This document shows, one piece after another, positions 17,561 through 26,039 of a stretch of 64,000 bases of DNA (within the stretch, counting starts at the first letter, position 1; each line of letters opens with the position of its first letter). The notes below the pieces were generated by a model that searched no databases, was not told the origin of the DNA, and saw only the letters and a program-made list of their open reading frames with translations. The DNA is from JAGVPT01 sp963717445 (GTDB taxonomy: Bacteria; Bacteroidota; Ignavibacteria; UBA10030; UBA8401), in the NCBI GenBank assembly GCA_963717445.1, contig OY970334.1, positions 3,348,001-3,412,000 of the forward strand. The letters are read 5' to 3'. The position numbers and the translations under genes are program-made.

Positions 17561-18205
17561 TTAGGCCGGTAAATTGATGTCCCGAAGCTTGATGATTTCC
17601 TTTTCTATCCCCCGAATATTGCTGTCAAGTTCTTGAATAACGGCCCGGTCGTTCGCGTTGAGCTTTTGTCTGGAAATAATATCAGCACTGATTTTAATCG
17701 CTGCGAGGGGATTGTTGAATTCATGGCAAATGGTGACGACAAGTTCTTTAATCGCTTCGCTTCGTTTCTGGCCGATGATCTTATTCTTTTCCACCTGCGC
17801 AATTTGCTTTTTCAATTGGACACGGTTCAGGACGTTCAGCAACGTTCGTGGAAGAACTGATTCTATAATTTCCTCCTTCACAAGAAAATCCTCGACTCCA
17901 AGTTTCATTGCCTCGACGGCAAGTTGAAAATCCTTCCCCGAAGCGATGAAGACGAGGGGAACGTCAATTTTTAACCTCCGGATCTCCTTTGCGAGCTCTA
18001 ATGCAGTCATCTCGCTTAAATCGTAATCGACGAGCACAACTGCGATGCTCCTATCGGTCTTGAGCCGTTCGATGCCGCCGGCGCCGGTTTTTTCCCACGT
18101 TATTTTAAAATCGGTTCCCTGAAATTTCTTGAGCTGCAACTGCGCGGTTTTTGCGTATGAAATATCGTTGTCAATGAGTAATACGTGAATAAGAGGCTCG
18201 TTCAT
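17561..18205 (-). CDS. Response-regulator receiver fused to a histidine-kinase dimerisation helix, no ATPase
   Basis: A 214-residue signalling protein. Residues 1-120 form a receiver domain: LLIDNDISYAK (acidic pocket), VVLVDYDLSEM with the phospho-acceptor Asp, and the later FIASGKD and FLVKEE with the conserved Lys. A coiled region follows, then an HisKA-type dimerisation helix with an H-box, VTICHEFNNPLAAIKIS. The protein ends about 45 residues later, with no HATPase domain. It could be a phosphotransfer protein or be phosphorylated by a separate kinase. The ATG at 18205 has AAGGA upstream. It is divergent from the two regulators that follow. Confidence 0.85.
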   Translation of the reverse strand: MNEPLIHVLLIDNDISYAKTAQLQLKKFQGTDFKITWEKTGAGGIERLKTDRSIAVVLVDYDLSEMTALELAKEIRRLKIDVPLVFIASGKDFQLAVEAMKLGVEDFLVKEEIIESVLPRTLLNVLNRVQLKKQIAQVEKNKIIGQKRSEAIKELVVTICHEFNNPLAAIKISADIISRQKLNANDRAVIQELDSNIRGIEKEIIKLRDINLPA

Positions 18206-18288
18206 TCTTGTCCTTGCAGTTATTATTGGATAAAGTAGCACAACTTTTTGTTTTAATCAACAAAACGGCTACTTTTTCAAATTTCCTG

Positions 18289-18317
18289 TTGATTTTAATC
18301 AGCCGATTGTCTATAAT
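18289..18317 (+). promoter_or_regulatory. Sigma-70-like promoter for the response-regulator genes
   Basis: TTGATT (18289-18294), a 17-base spacer and a perfect TATAAT (18312-18317) lie 37 bases before the ATG at 18355. The surrounding region is A/T-rich. Confidence 0.7.
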
Positions 18318-18354
18318 TTACAGCCGAAAAAAGCGAATATCATAAGGAACTCCA

Positions 18355-18726
18355 ATGGCAGAAAAAAATAGCATTCTTGTTGTGGATGATGAAGATGCTT
18401 TGCGGACCGTATTAAGTAGTGAACTTGAGAGTGAAGGTTATATCGTGGCGACCGCTGGAGATGGTGATGAGGCAATATCTGTTCTACAGGGGAAGTCGTT
18501 TGATTTAGTGTTGCTGGATATCAAAATGCCGCGCGTTGACGGTTTTGAAGTCTTGCGGTTCATCAAAGAACGTTACCCCGCCACAAAAGTTATCATGCTG
18601 ACAGGGTTTGCCGACTTGAAAAATGCGATAGAGTCAAAAAAGTTGGGTGCCGAAGACTTCGTCAGTAAGCCGTACGATTTGGTCGACCTCCTGACGACCA
18701 TCGAAAGGGTTCTTACCAGCGAATAA
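18355..18726 (+). CDS. Single-domain response regulator (receiver only)
   Basis: A CheY-like protein of 123 residues with no output domain. The acidic pocket is in LVVDDEDAL, the phospho-acceptor Asp in LVLLDIKMPRVDG, the Thr in VIMLTGFAD and the Lys in DFVSKPYD. Many such proteins pass phosphate between partners or allosterically control a kinase. It is preceded by a good promoter and followed after 42 bases by an NtrC-type regulator whose own receiver domain is very similar, suggesting a duplication. Confidence 0.92.
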   Translation: MAEKNSILVVDDEDALRTVLSSELESEGYIVATAGDGDEAISVLQGKSFDLVLLDIKMPRVDGFEVLRFIKERYPATKVIMLTGFADLKNAIESKKLGAEDFVSKPYDLVDLLTTIERVLTSE

Positions 18727-18768
18727 TCCCTCCCGTTTCTCGCTTCTACCTTTCTCACGCGCATTGCC

Positions 18769-19857
18769 ATGGCTCGCACCTACAATATTCTCATAGTCGA
18801 TGACGAACAGAGCGTCGTATTTCTCCTCAAGGAAGAGCTTTCCGAAATGGAGAAATATAACGTTACCATTGCGTACGACGGTGCCGAAGCAATCAACATC
18901 CTTCAGTCCCAGCCTTTCGATGTTGTCCTCCTCGACGTGAAGATGCCCCGGGTCAGCGGTATCGAAGTTCTCAAATATATTCGGGAACAACATCCGACCA
19001 CCATCGTTCTTATGCTCACCAATTTTGCGGATGTCAAGACGGCAATCGAAACCATGAAACTCGGCGCGTACGACTTTGTCAGTAAACCGTACGAGCGGGA
19101 AGAGTTGCTTGCGACCATCGACCGCGCGCTCGAACTGCGCCGCCTGACTATCGACAATAAGCTCATGGAGTACCAGCTCAACCGTCAGGGCCTGGCCCGT
19201 GAGTTTATCGGGAAAAGTCCTTCGGTACAATTCCTCATCCACACGGCGCAAAAAATCGCCGATAGTACGGCAATCGTTCAAATTCAGGGTCCGAGCGGTA
19301 CCGGCAAAGAGCTGATAGCGCATCTTATCCACACTTCAAGCCCGAGGAAGAACCGGCCGTTTGTCATTGTCAACTGCGCTTCCATTCCCGACGCGCTGCT
19401 CGAAAGTGAATTGTTCGGCCACGAGAAAGGGGCATTCACGAATGCGTACGCGATGAAACAGGGCCTGGTCGAAGTTGCGAACGGGGGGACGCTGTTTTTG
19501 GATGAGGTCGGCGACATCAGCCCGATGATTCAGCCCAAGCTTCTCAGATTTCTTGAGACAGGGGAGTTTCGGCGGGTAGGCGGAACCAATGCGATGAAAG
19601 TTGATGTGCGTATCGTGTCCGCGACGAACAAGGATTTGCAGAAAGAGGTCGAAGCCGGCCGATTCAGAGATGACCTATTGTACCGGTTGAATGTCGTTAC
19701 CATTCGTATCCCTCCCCTTAAAGACCGCAAAGAAGATATTCCGCTTCTCCTCGAATATTTTTTAGGGAAAAAAATAAAAGGAAAAGCGCAAAAACGCCTG
19801 AGCGACGAAGCGCTACAAATATTAATGCAGTACCGATTGGCCCGGGAATGTCCGTGA
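18769..19857 (+). CDS. Sigma-54-dependent response regulator (NtrC type), 5' part of a frameshifted gene
   Basis: Residues 1-120 are a receiver domain (LIVDDEQSVV, LLDVKMPRVSG, VSKPYE). A sigma-54-interacting AAA+ domain follows from about 145, with Walker A GPSGTGKE, a GAFTGA loop that reads GAFTNA, Walker B GGTLFLDEVGD, and the R-finger region FRDDLLYRLNVV. The frame then reads QYRLARECP and stops. The true sequence continues in the next frame as WPGNVREME, exactly the motif expected here. One extra T (19837-19838, gattgg for gatgg) explains it. With it removed the gene spans 18769-20149. Confidence 0.9.
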   Translation: MARTYNILIVDDEQSVVFLLKEELSEMEKYNVTIAYDGAEAINILQSQPFDVVLLDVKMPRVSGIEVLKYIREQHPTTIVLMLTNFADVKTAIETMKLGAYDFVSKPYEREELLATIDRALELRRLTIDNKLMEYQLNRQGLAREFIGKSPSVQFLIHTAQKIADSTAIVQIQGPSGTGKELIAHLIHTSSPRKNRPFVIVNCASIPDALLESELFGHEKGAFTNAYAMKQGLVEVANGGTLFLDEVGDISPMIQPKLLRFLETGEFRRVGGTNAMKVDVRIVSATNKDLQKEVEAGRFRDDLLYRLNVVTIRIPPLKDRKEDIPLLLEYFLGKKIKGKAQKRLSDEALQILMQYRLARECP

Positions 19858-19858
19858 G

Positions 19859-20149
19859 ATGGAACATGTTATTGAAGGTGCAGTCATTCTATCGCACGAC
19901 GAAATCATTACGGCAAAAGACCTGACACTGACGGCATCGGCGGGAATGCAAAAATCGAACCCGGTTCCCATGCTGCAGAAAGACGGTGAGTTTTTATCGC
20001 TCGAGACAATGGAAAAAATGCAGATCGAACTCGTTCTGCAAAAAAATAATTACAACCGTTCAAAAACCGCCCAGATGCTCGGCATCACTCCAAAGACCCT
20101 CTACCTCAAGATCAAACGGTACGGCATTACCACCCCCGCCAAAGACTGA
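19859..20149 (+). CDS. Sigma-54-dependent response regulator, 3' part (Fis-type DNA-binding domain)
   Basis: This is the C-terminal end of the gene beginning at 18769, displaced by a +1 frameshift. It supplies the end of the AAA+ domain (VIEGAVILSHDEIITAKDL) and a Fis-type helix-turn-helix, NYNRSKTAQMLGITPKTLY, that binds enhancer-like sites. On its own it lacks a natural start. If the shift is real the regulator would be separated from its DNA-binding domain; if it is a sequence error the regulator is intact. Confidence 0.85.
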   Translation: MEHVIEGAVILSHDEIITAKDLTLTASAGMQKSNPVPMLQKDGEFLSLETMEKMQIELVLQKNNYNRSKTAQMLGITPKTLYLKIKRYGITTPAKD

Positions 20150-20249
20150 GTCCGCCGCGGAATTTTTTTTAATGCACCGCAACTTTTTCCCCCTTTTTCC
20201 GAATACTATACAGAGCCGAGATCAACAATATTTTAATCAGGAGGTTAGT

Positions 20250-20672
20250 ATGAAGAAGGGATTGATTGCACGAAGCCTGATAGCGGCTGGCGCTGCAGCA
20301 GTTGTTACGTTTACTTCCGCCGTGGCGTCACAGCCGAGCGTCTCCAGATACGGCGACGTTGATTGGAAGAAAGCAGAATTAAACTACGTGGCGGCGTTAA
20401 AGTCGGATAACATCGGCGTTAAGGAGAGTGCAGCAAGCTACATTGCCGAATACCAGCTTAAAGGAGCCGTAGAGCCTCTCATTCAAATCCTGAAGTTTGA
20501 TAAAGTTGAAAGCGCAAGAATGTCCGCGGCGCTGGCGCTTGTTACGTTGAACGATGCACGCGGACGGGCTGCCGTCGAAGAGGCTACGCTCTATGACGGG
20601 AGCGATAAAGTTGTAAAATTCTGTGAGTCTTTATTGAATGCATCGCCAGGTAGGTTCAGCGCGATGGAATAA
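20250..20672 (+). CDS. Exported HEAT-repeat-like protein
   Basis: A 140-residue protein with a cleavable signal peptide (residues 1-27, ending AVAS). It contains one or two HEAT-like helical repeats (SAASYIAEYQLKGAVEPLIQI and a second with MSAALALVTLNDARG). The ATG at 20250 has an AGGAGG site five to ten bases upstream; longer frames reaching back into the regulator gene are not real. HEAT repeats mediate protein contacts; the partner is unknown. Confidence 0.78.
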   Translation: MKKGLIARSLIAAGAAAVVTFTSAVASQPSVSRYGDVDWKKAELNYVAALKSDNIGVKESAASYIAEYQLKGAVEPLIQILKFDKVESARMSAALALVTLNDARGRAAVEEATLYDGSDKVVKFCESLLNASPGRFSAME

Positions 20673-20700
20673 AAAAAGTTGCCCTCATTCTCTCCCCTAA

Positions 20701-20753
20701 AGCCAGAGCATTACTCAAATGCGGTACGAGTAAAGCTCTGGCTCTCTCATTTT
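20701..20753 (+). terminator. Long hairpin terminator after the HEAT-repeat gene
   Basis: AGCCAGAGC (20701-20709) pairs with GCTCTGGCT (20735-20743), and inside it TTACTC pairs with GAGTAA. The hairpin is followed by CTCTCATTTTT. It fits a rho-independent terminator. Confidence 0.8.
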
Positions 20754-20798
20754 TGGAAATTCGGCTCTGTTCGACAACCCGTTATCGTCCAACGTTGA

Positions 20799-20827
20799 TT
20801 GACTTTCGTTCATTTTTTCGGTAATTT
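20799..20827 (+). promoter_or_regulatory. Sigma-70-like promoter for the acyl-CoA dehydrogenase gene
   Basis: TTGACT (20799-20804), a 17-base spacer and TAATTT (20822-20827) lie about 60 bases before the ATG at 20889 and after the preceding terminator. Confidence 0.55.
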
Positions 20828-20888
20828 TTGAAAAATTTTCAATGCGTTAGCCTCTTTATGCAGTGTTCCTCTCGCAAGGAAAGTTCAA

Positions 20889-22058
20889 ATGTCGAAGTCT
20901 CAAGGTGTTGATTATTATGGTATCGATTCACAATTGAACGATGAAGAGACCCTCGTCCGCAGCACTGTTCGTGAATTTGTCGATGACAACGTTCTTCCGA
21001 TTATTGAGAAGCACAATCGTGAAGGAACGTTTCCGCATCACCTTGTGAAACAAATGGCTGCGATTGGACTATTCGGTGCCACGCTTCCGGCTAAATACGG
21101 CTGCGCTGAGTTGAATAATGTAGCGTATGGATTGATGATGCAGGAATTGGAGCGGGGTGATAGCGGTATCCGCAGTTTTGCATCGGTTCAAAGTGCGTTA
21201 GTGATGTATCCCATTTATACTTTCGGCTCGGAAGAACAAAAAGATTATTGGTTGCCGAAATTGGCTAAGGGTGAAAAAGTCGGCTGCTTCGGGTTGACGG
21301 AGCCGGATTATGGATCTAATCCTGGCGGGATGATTACTCGCGCTGAAAAAAAAGGAGACGGTTTTATAATCAACGGAGCAAAAATGTGGATCACCAACGG
21401 GACGATTGCGGACGTTGCCGTCGTGTGGGCCAAGTTGGACGGGGAAATTAAAGGTTTCCTAGTTGAAAAAGGGGCAACAGGCTTTGAGGCTCCGGAAATG
21501 CACGGCAAACATTCGCTTCGAGCATCGGTTACCTCGGAGCTTGTTTTCCAGGATTGCGTTATTCCGGAGAAGAATCTTTTACCGAAATCCGGCGGACTGA
21601 AATCTCCTCTGCTGTGCCTTAGCCAGGCACGGTACGGGATCGCGTGGGGTGCTCTTGGAGCTGCAATGGCATGTTACGATGCGGCTCTACACTATTCTTT
21701 ATCCCGTGTGCAATTTGACAAGCCGATCGCTTCCTTTCAGATGACGCAGGAAAAACTCGTCTACATGTTGACTGAAATCACGAAAGGACAATTGCTCTGC
21801 CTTCAATTGGCAAGGTTGAAAGACAAGAACAAGGCGACGTTCGCGCAGATTTCAATGGCGAAACGCAACAATGTGTACCATGCTTTGGAGATCGCGCGAA
21901 TGGCCCGGGAAATTTTGGGGGCGAACGGAATCCTCGACGAATATCCGGTGATGCGCCATGCTGCCAACCTTGAATCGGTGAAAACGTACGAAGGGACGCA
22001 CGAGATGCACACGCTCATTATCGGCGAAGATATAACGGGGATTGCCGCATTTAATTGA
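20889..22058 (+). CDS. Acyl-CoA dehydrogenase, glutaryl-CoA dehydrogenase-like
   Basis: A flavoenzyme of 389 residues. The N-terminal helical domain, the middle beta domain (CFGLTEPDYGSNPGGM, WITNGTIADVAVVW) and the C-terminal helical domain are complete. Features of the glutaryl-CoA branch include SFASVQSALVMYPIY and the catalytic-glutamate loop TYEGTHEMHTLIIG near residue 370. That branch oxidatively decarboxylates glutaryl-CoA to crotonyl-CoA in lysine and aromatic degradation; a related short-chain substrate cannot be excluded. It stands alone with its own promoter and terminator-like hairpins on both sides. Confidence 0.9.
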   Translation: MSKSQGVDYYGIDSQLNDEETLVRSTVREFVDDNVLPIIEKHNREGTFPHHLVKQMAAIGLFGATLPAKYGCAELNNVAYGLMMQELERGDSGIRSFASVQSALVMYPIYTFGSEEQKDYWLPKLAKGEKVGCFGLTEPDYGSNPGGMITRAEKKGDGFIINGAKMWITNGTIADVAVVWAKLDGEIKGFLVEKGATGFEAPEMHGKHSLRASVTSELVFQDCVIPEKNLLPKSGGLKSPLLCLSQARYGIAWGALGAAMACYDAALHYSLSRVQFDKPIASFQMTQEKLVYMLTEITKGQLLCLQLARLKDKNKATFAQISMAKRNNVYHALEIARMAREILGANGILDEYPVMRHAANLESVKTYEGTHEMHTLIIGEDITGIAAFN

Positions 22059-22095
22059 ATAATGAAGCACGGGTTTTTTCCCACGCTGTTCGTTT

Positions 22096-22118
22096 GAAGG
22101 ATGCACTGCGCATCCTTC
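22096..22118 (+). terminator. Hairpin between the acyl-CoA dehydrogenase gene and guaB
   Basis: GAAGGATGC (22096-22104) and GCATCCTTC (22110-22118) form a perfect nine-pair stem with a five-base loop. The T-rich stretch after it is modest (gttgttta), so it may be a terminator or a transcript-stabilising stem. Confidence 0.6.
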
Positions 22119-22156
22119 GTTGTTTATATCAGTGCTGTTTCACATACAGGTAAGGT

Positions 22157-23620
22157 ATGAAATCGAAAAAAATAATTGGCGATGCAATTACCTACGATGA
22201 TGTGTTGTTGGTTCCGGGCAAGTCATCCGTGCTTCCGCGAGATGTCGACGTGTCAACGCGGTTGTCGCGAACGATCAGGCTCAACATCCCGATACTCTCA
22301 GCCGCGATGGATACGGTCACTGAGGCCGAGATGGCGATCGCGCTTGCTCGCGAGGGAGGCATTGGCATTATCCACAAAAATATGGCCATCGCGATACAGG
22401 CGGAAGAAGTCGATAAAGTGAAGAGGTCTGAAAGCGGAATGATTCTTGACCCTATTACTCTGACGGCGGATAAAACTGTTGGCGATGTGCTCGACTTGAT
22501 GGCGAAGTTCAGTATTTCAGGAATTCCAATCGTCCGGGATGAAAAACTGGTCGGCATTCTCACGAACCGGGACTTGCGTTTTCAACCGAACAGAAGATTG
22601 AAGGTTGCAGATGTCATGACGTCGCAGAACCTCGTTACCGCCCCGGTCGGGACCACACTCGAAGAAGCCGAGGTTATTCTTCAGCGGCACAAGATTGAAA
22701 AGCTTCCGGTCGTTGATAAGACAGGGAAACTGCGTGGGCTTATCACGTTCAAGGATATCCAGAAAAAGAAACGGTTTCCGTACGCATGCAAAGATAAGCA
22801 CGGACGTTTGCGTGTCGGTGCTGCCGTCGGCGTTACAGCCGATACTGTCGAACGTGTCGACGCTCTTTTGAAAGCTGGTGTTGATGTTGTTGTTATCGAT
22901 ACTGCTCACGGGCATTCCGAAGGCGTGCTTGAAATGGTCAAACGTGTAAAACGAAAATTCCCGGCGGCTGAAATAATTGCCGGTAACGTTGGGACGGCTG
23001 AAGCGGCTCGCGACATTATCAAGGCCGGAGCAGATGCGGTGAAGGTCGGAATCGGACCGGGGTCGATTTGTACGACGCGTGTTGTTGCAGGCGTTGGGGT
23101 TCCACAGGTTACGGCAATTATGGAATGTGTCGCGGTGGCAAAAAAATACAATGTTCCCGTAATCGCCGACGGCGGGATCAAACAGACAGGCGACATCGCG
23201 AAAGCGATTGCGGCCGGCGCCGATTCGGTGATGATCGGAGGGCTGTTTGCAGGATTGCAGGAGAGTCCGGGAGAAAAGATTTTGTACGAAGGGCGAACCT
23301 ATAAGGTGTACCGTGGAATGGGCTCTCTCGGTGCAATGAAAGAAGGGAGCAGGGACAGATATTTCCAGGATGTTGAAGACGACTTGCAGAAGCTCGTTCC
23401 GGAGGGGATCGAAGGACGGGTACCGTTCAAAGGCGAATTGAGTTCAACGGTGTACCAGATGGTCGGCGGATTGCGGGCTGCGATGGGATATTGCGGCGCT
23501 GCCTCCGTTCCAGAGATGCAAAAGAAAGCGCAATTCGTGCGAATGAGCGATGCGGGCTTGCGCGAAAGCCATCCTCACGACGTTCATATTACGAAAGAAG
23601 CTCCGAATTATCATATCTAA
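22157..23620 (+). CDS. guaB: Inosine-5'-monophosphate dehydrogenase
   Basis: The 487-residue enzyme oxidises IMP to XMP, the committed step to GMP, in the cytoplasm. It has the catalytic barrel with two CBS domains inserted at about residues 95-205. Signatures are DDVLLVPGKS at the N-terminus, the active-site loop GIGPGSICTTRVVAGVG with the catalytic cysteine, IADGGIKQTGDIAKAIAAGA and the flap KEGSRDRYF. Length and order are standard. Along with purD at 26 kb it is one of two purine genes here. Confidence 0.98.
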   Translation: MKSKKIIGDAITYDDVLLVPGKSSVLPRDVDVSTRLSRTIRLNIPILSAAMDTVTEAEMAIALAREGGIGIIHKNMAIAIQAEEVDKVKRSESGMILDPITLTADKTVGDVLDLMAKFSISGIPIVRDEKLVGILTNRDLRFQPNRRLKVADVMTSQNLVTAPVGTTLEEAEVILQRHKIEKLPVVDKTGKLRGLITFKDIQKKKRFPYACKDKHGRLRVGAAVGVTADTVERVDALLKAGVDVVVIDTAHGHSEGVLEMVKRVKRKFPAAEIIAGNVGTAEAARDIIKAGADAVKVGIGPGSICTTRVVAGVGVPQVTAIMECVAVAKKYNVPVIADGGIKQTGDIAKAIAAGADSVMIGGLFAGLQESPGEKILYEGRTYKVYRGMGSLGAMKEGSRDRYFQDVEDDLQKLVPEGIEGRVPFKGELSSTVYQMVGGLRAAMGYCGAASVPEMQKKAQFVRMSDAGLRESHPHDVHITKEAPNYHI

Positions 23621-23633
23621 ACCCGTTCTGTTG

Positions 23634-24005
23634 ATGTTCGATTACAAAGAAAGAATCCGTTTACTGCGTGATGCATTGGAGAAGCAGCGTTGTGATGCGT
23701 TTATTACCTCGTTCATTCCACATCTTCGTTATCTTACAGGATTCTCGGGCTCGAACGGTTTATGCATTGTCACTCATACCAAAGTATTTTTTCTTACCGA
23801 CTTCCGCTATAAAGAGCAAATCCGGAATGAGATCGTTTGCTCCCGTTCATTCATCACCAGCGGCGAACTCATCGAAAAGGCGGCGAAAGAAAAACTGCTT
23901 GGCGGATGCAAGCGTGTCGGAGTAGAAAAGGAATATCTCGCTTTTGCACAGTATCTAGACCTGCAAAGGAAATTTAGTGCCGTTCGATTTGTTGCGACGT
24001 TCTGA
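23634..24005 (+). CDS. M24 family Xaa-Pro peptidase, 5' part of a frameshifted gene
   Basis: The first 123 residues of a cytoplasmic-type aminopeptidase P/proline dipeptidase: a creatinase-like N-terminal domain (SFIPHLRYLTGFSGSNG, FFLTDFRYKEQ). The frame stops after FVATF at 24005. The continuation SEFVESLASLKSK is found in the next frame and joins seamlessly if one T of TT at 24000-24001 is removed. The restored gene spans 23634-24711 (about 358 residues), a normal length. It follows guaB by 13 bases. Confidence 0.85.
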   Translation: MFDYKERIRLLRDALEKQRCDAFITSFIPHLRYLTGFSGSNGLCIVTHTKVFFLTDFRYKEQIRNEIVCSRSFITSGELIEKAAKEKLLGGCKRVGVEKEYLAFAQYLDLQRKFSAVRFVATF

Positions 24006-24711
24006 GTTCGTTGAGTCCCTTGCCTCGTTGAAAAGCAAGGCAGAAATTTCCCTTATTACAAAGGCTGTTGCGATCACCGATGCCGTTTTCGAAGAGGTAT
24101 TAAAGATCGTGAAGGCCGGAATTTCCGAGCTCAATGTCTCCGCAGAGATTTCTTATCTCCACAAAAAACATGGGGCGGAAAAGGATTCATTCGAGCCTAT
24201 TGTCGTGAGCGGTCCGCGCGGATCACTCCCGCACGGGAGACCATCTACAAAAAAAATTAAACGAGGGGAATTGGTAACACTCGACCTGGGATGTTTCTAT
24301 AACGGATATTGCAGCGATTTAACGCGAACGGTGGCTGTAGGAAAGCCTTCCGTCGAAGCGCGGGAAGTGTACAGCGTTGTTCTTCAAGCACAGCAAAATG
24401 CTATTGACTCCGCGAGAAGCGGGATCGAAGCGAAAAAGTTTGACGGCGTGGCACGCAGTTATATCCAAGCCAAAGGATACGGAAAATATTTCGGACACGG
24501 GTTGGGCCATGGAATCGGTTTGCAAATCCATGAATTCCCCCGTATCTCGGCCCGAAGCACGCACACTCTTCAGGACGGTAATGTCATTACTGTCGAACCG
24601 GGAATTTATCTTTCAGGAAAATTCGGTGTTCGGATCGAAGACGATATCGTCATCCGGGACGGCGGATGCGATGTCTTGACCAAGGCGCCCAAATCGATGA
24701 TGATCTTATAG
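23977..24711 (+). CDS. M24 family Xaa-Pro peptidase, 3' part (catalytic domain)
   Basis: The pita-bread catalytic domain of the gene that starts at 23634. All five metal ligands are present: Asp in TLDLGCFYNGY, Asp in CSDLTRTVAV, His in GHGLGHGIGLQIHE, Glu in ITVEPGIYL and Glu in RIEDDIVI. Apart from the single-base shift the gene shows no decay, which argues for a sequence error or a very recent change. The residues before SEFVES in this frame are not part of the natural protein. Confidence 0.87.
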   Translation: MPFDLLRRSEFVESLASLKSKAEISLITKAVAITDAVFEEVLKIVKAGISELNVSAEISYLHKKHGAEKDSFEPIVVSGPRGSLPHGRPSTKKIKRGELVTLDLGCFYNGYCSDLTRTVAVGKPSVEAREVYSVVLQAQQNAIDSARSGIEAKKFDGVARSYIQAKGYGKYFGHGLGHGIGLQIHEFPRISARSTHTLQDGNVITVEPGIYLSGKFGVRIEDDIVIRDGGCDVLTKAPKSMMIL

Positions 24712-24772
24712 ACGCCCGGGGGAAGTACGGGGCTGTATTGTTCTCGAATGTTGTTTCATTTCATTATTCTCA

Positions 24773-25762
24773 ATGCGAAAAGTTCTCGTTATCGCGTATT
24801 ATTTTCCCCCAATGGGATTAAGCGGCGTTCAGCGGACGCTGAAGTTCGTAAAATATTTTCCCAATTTTCAGTGGATGCCGACCGTTCTCACTGTAACGTC
24901 GACAGGGTATTTCGCCAAAGACGAATCGCTGCTGAAAGAGATCGTGCCGCTCGGCATCGAAGTTGTGCGGACGAATTCTTTTGACCCGAATCGCCTCTTC
25001 CGGAAGCAGGAGGTGGTGAAAATGCCCGCGGAACGGACGCGAAAAATTCTTAGCCGCATCAGCGATTCGATTTTTATTCCCGATAATAAAATCGGATGGA
25101 AAGGGCTTGCGATAAAAAAGGCGGCGGAGCTTTTTCGCAAGAAAAAGTTCGACGCCATCTTCGCTACCGCTCCGCCGCAGACCGATTTTCTCATCGGTAA
25201 GGAGCTGAAACAAAAATTCCATCTTCCGCTGATGATCGATTACCGTGATTCGTGGCTCGATTATCCTTTTAAGTTCTACCCGACACCTCTTCATAAATAT
25301 GCGAATTACAGGATGGAAAAAAGCGTTCTGCATGTCGCCGACGCGATTATCGTGGCCAGCCGGCGGACGAAGGAGCTTCTCCTTCGCCGGTATAAATTTC
25401 TCACCTACAACGATGTGCAGATCATCTCTCAGGGTTTTGACCCCGAGGATATGACAATAGGCGCATCCGCAAAGCTGCCACGAATTGAAAAGATGCGCAT
25501 CACCTACTCCGGGGTTTTTTATGAAGACCGGACCCCGGAATACTTTCTCGAAGCGCTCCATCTTGTCTACAAGAACAATGCAAAGCTTCGAGGAAGAATC
25601 GAAGCATGTTTTATCGGTGCATTCCGCGATGAGCATCAAAAAATTATTAGCCGTCTTGGGCTTCAAAACTCCGTCAATATTCTTGGCTATCTCGACCACG
25701 CCGATTGCGTGCGTTACCTTCTTTCGTCGGAACGTTTTATGGATGATGATGGGAGACGATAA
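24773..25762 (+). CDS. Glycosyltransferase family 4-like, 5' part of a frameshifted gene
   Basis: A GT-B-fold glycosyltransferase, probably for cell-surface polysaccharide. The N-terminal domain opens with VLVIAYYFPPMGLSGVQRTLKF and contains the acceptor-side APPQTDFLIG and MIDYRDSWLDYPF. The C-terminal domain begins near MRITYSGVFYEDRTPEYFLEAL. The frame ends in nonsense after RYLLSSE. The next frame continues DVLWMMMGDDKSSPGK, and removing one A of AA at 25731-25732 restores it. The restored gene spans 24773-26036, about 420 residues. Sugar donor and acceptor are unknown. Confidence 0.85.
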   Translation: MRKVLVIAYYFPPMGLSGVQRTLKFVKYFPNFQWMPTVLTVTSTGYFAKDESLLKEIVPLGIEVVRTNSFDPNRLFRKQEVVKMPAERTRKILSRISDSIFIPDNKIGWKGLAIKKAAELFRKKKFDAIFATAPPQTDFLIGKELKQKFHLPLMIDYRDSWLDYPFKFYPTPLHKYANYRMEKSVLHVADAIIVASRRTKELLLRRYKFLTYNDVQIISQGFDPEDMTIGASAKLPRIEKMRITYSGVFYEDRTPEYFLEALHLVYKNNAKLRGRIEACFIGAFRDEHQKIISRLGLQNSVNILGYLDHADCVRYLLSSERFMDDDGRR

Positions 25763-26036
25763 GAGTTCGCCGGGAAAAATTTTTGAATATATTGGCGCTA
25801 AGAAAAAAATTCTCGCTTGCCTCCCCCAGGGAATGATGCGTTCGATTATCGAGGAAGCGGGCGGCATATGTGTTGAACCTCGCGATGTGGCGAAAATCGC
25901 AGAAGCAATTGTATCGCTGTACGAACAGTATGAACGTCGCCAATTGCGTGGCCCCCGTCCTGAAATTGTCGACAAATACAATCGCATTACATTAGCGGGC
26001 GAAGTGGCAAAAACGTTGTCTGCGTTGACGGACTGA
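25743..26036 (+). CDS. Glycosyltransferase family 4-like, 3' part
   Basis: The C-terminal 97 residues of the gene begun at 24773: MMMGDDKSSPGKIFEYIGAKK carries the donor-binding glutamate region typical of GT-B enzymes, followed by IIEEAGGICVEPRDVAKIAEAI. It is displaced from the 5' part by a +1 shift. The ATG given here is only the first in-frame ATG after the shift, not a natural start. Confidence 0.8.
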   Translation: MMMGDDKSSPGKIFEYIGAKKKILACLPQGMMRSIIEEAGGICVEPRDVAKIAEAIVSLYEQYERRQLRGPRPEIVDKYNRITLAGEVAKTLSALTD

Positions 26037-26039
26037 AGA

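Noticed and set aside
24818..25987. A 389-codon open frame on the minus strand
   Set aside because: It lies wholly antisense to the glycosyltransferase gene, which has clear family motifs; the antisense product has none.
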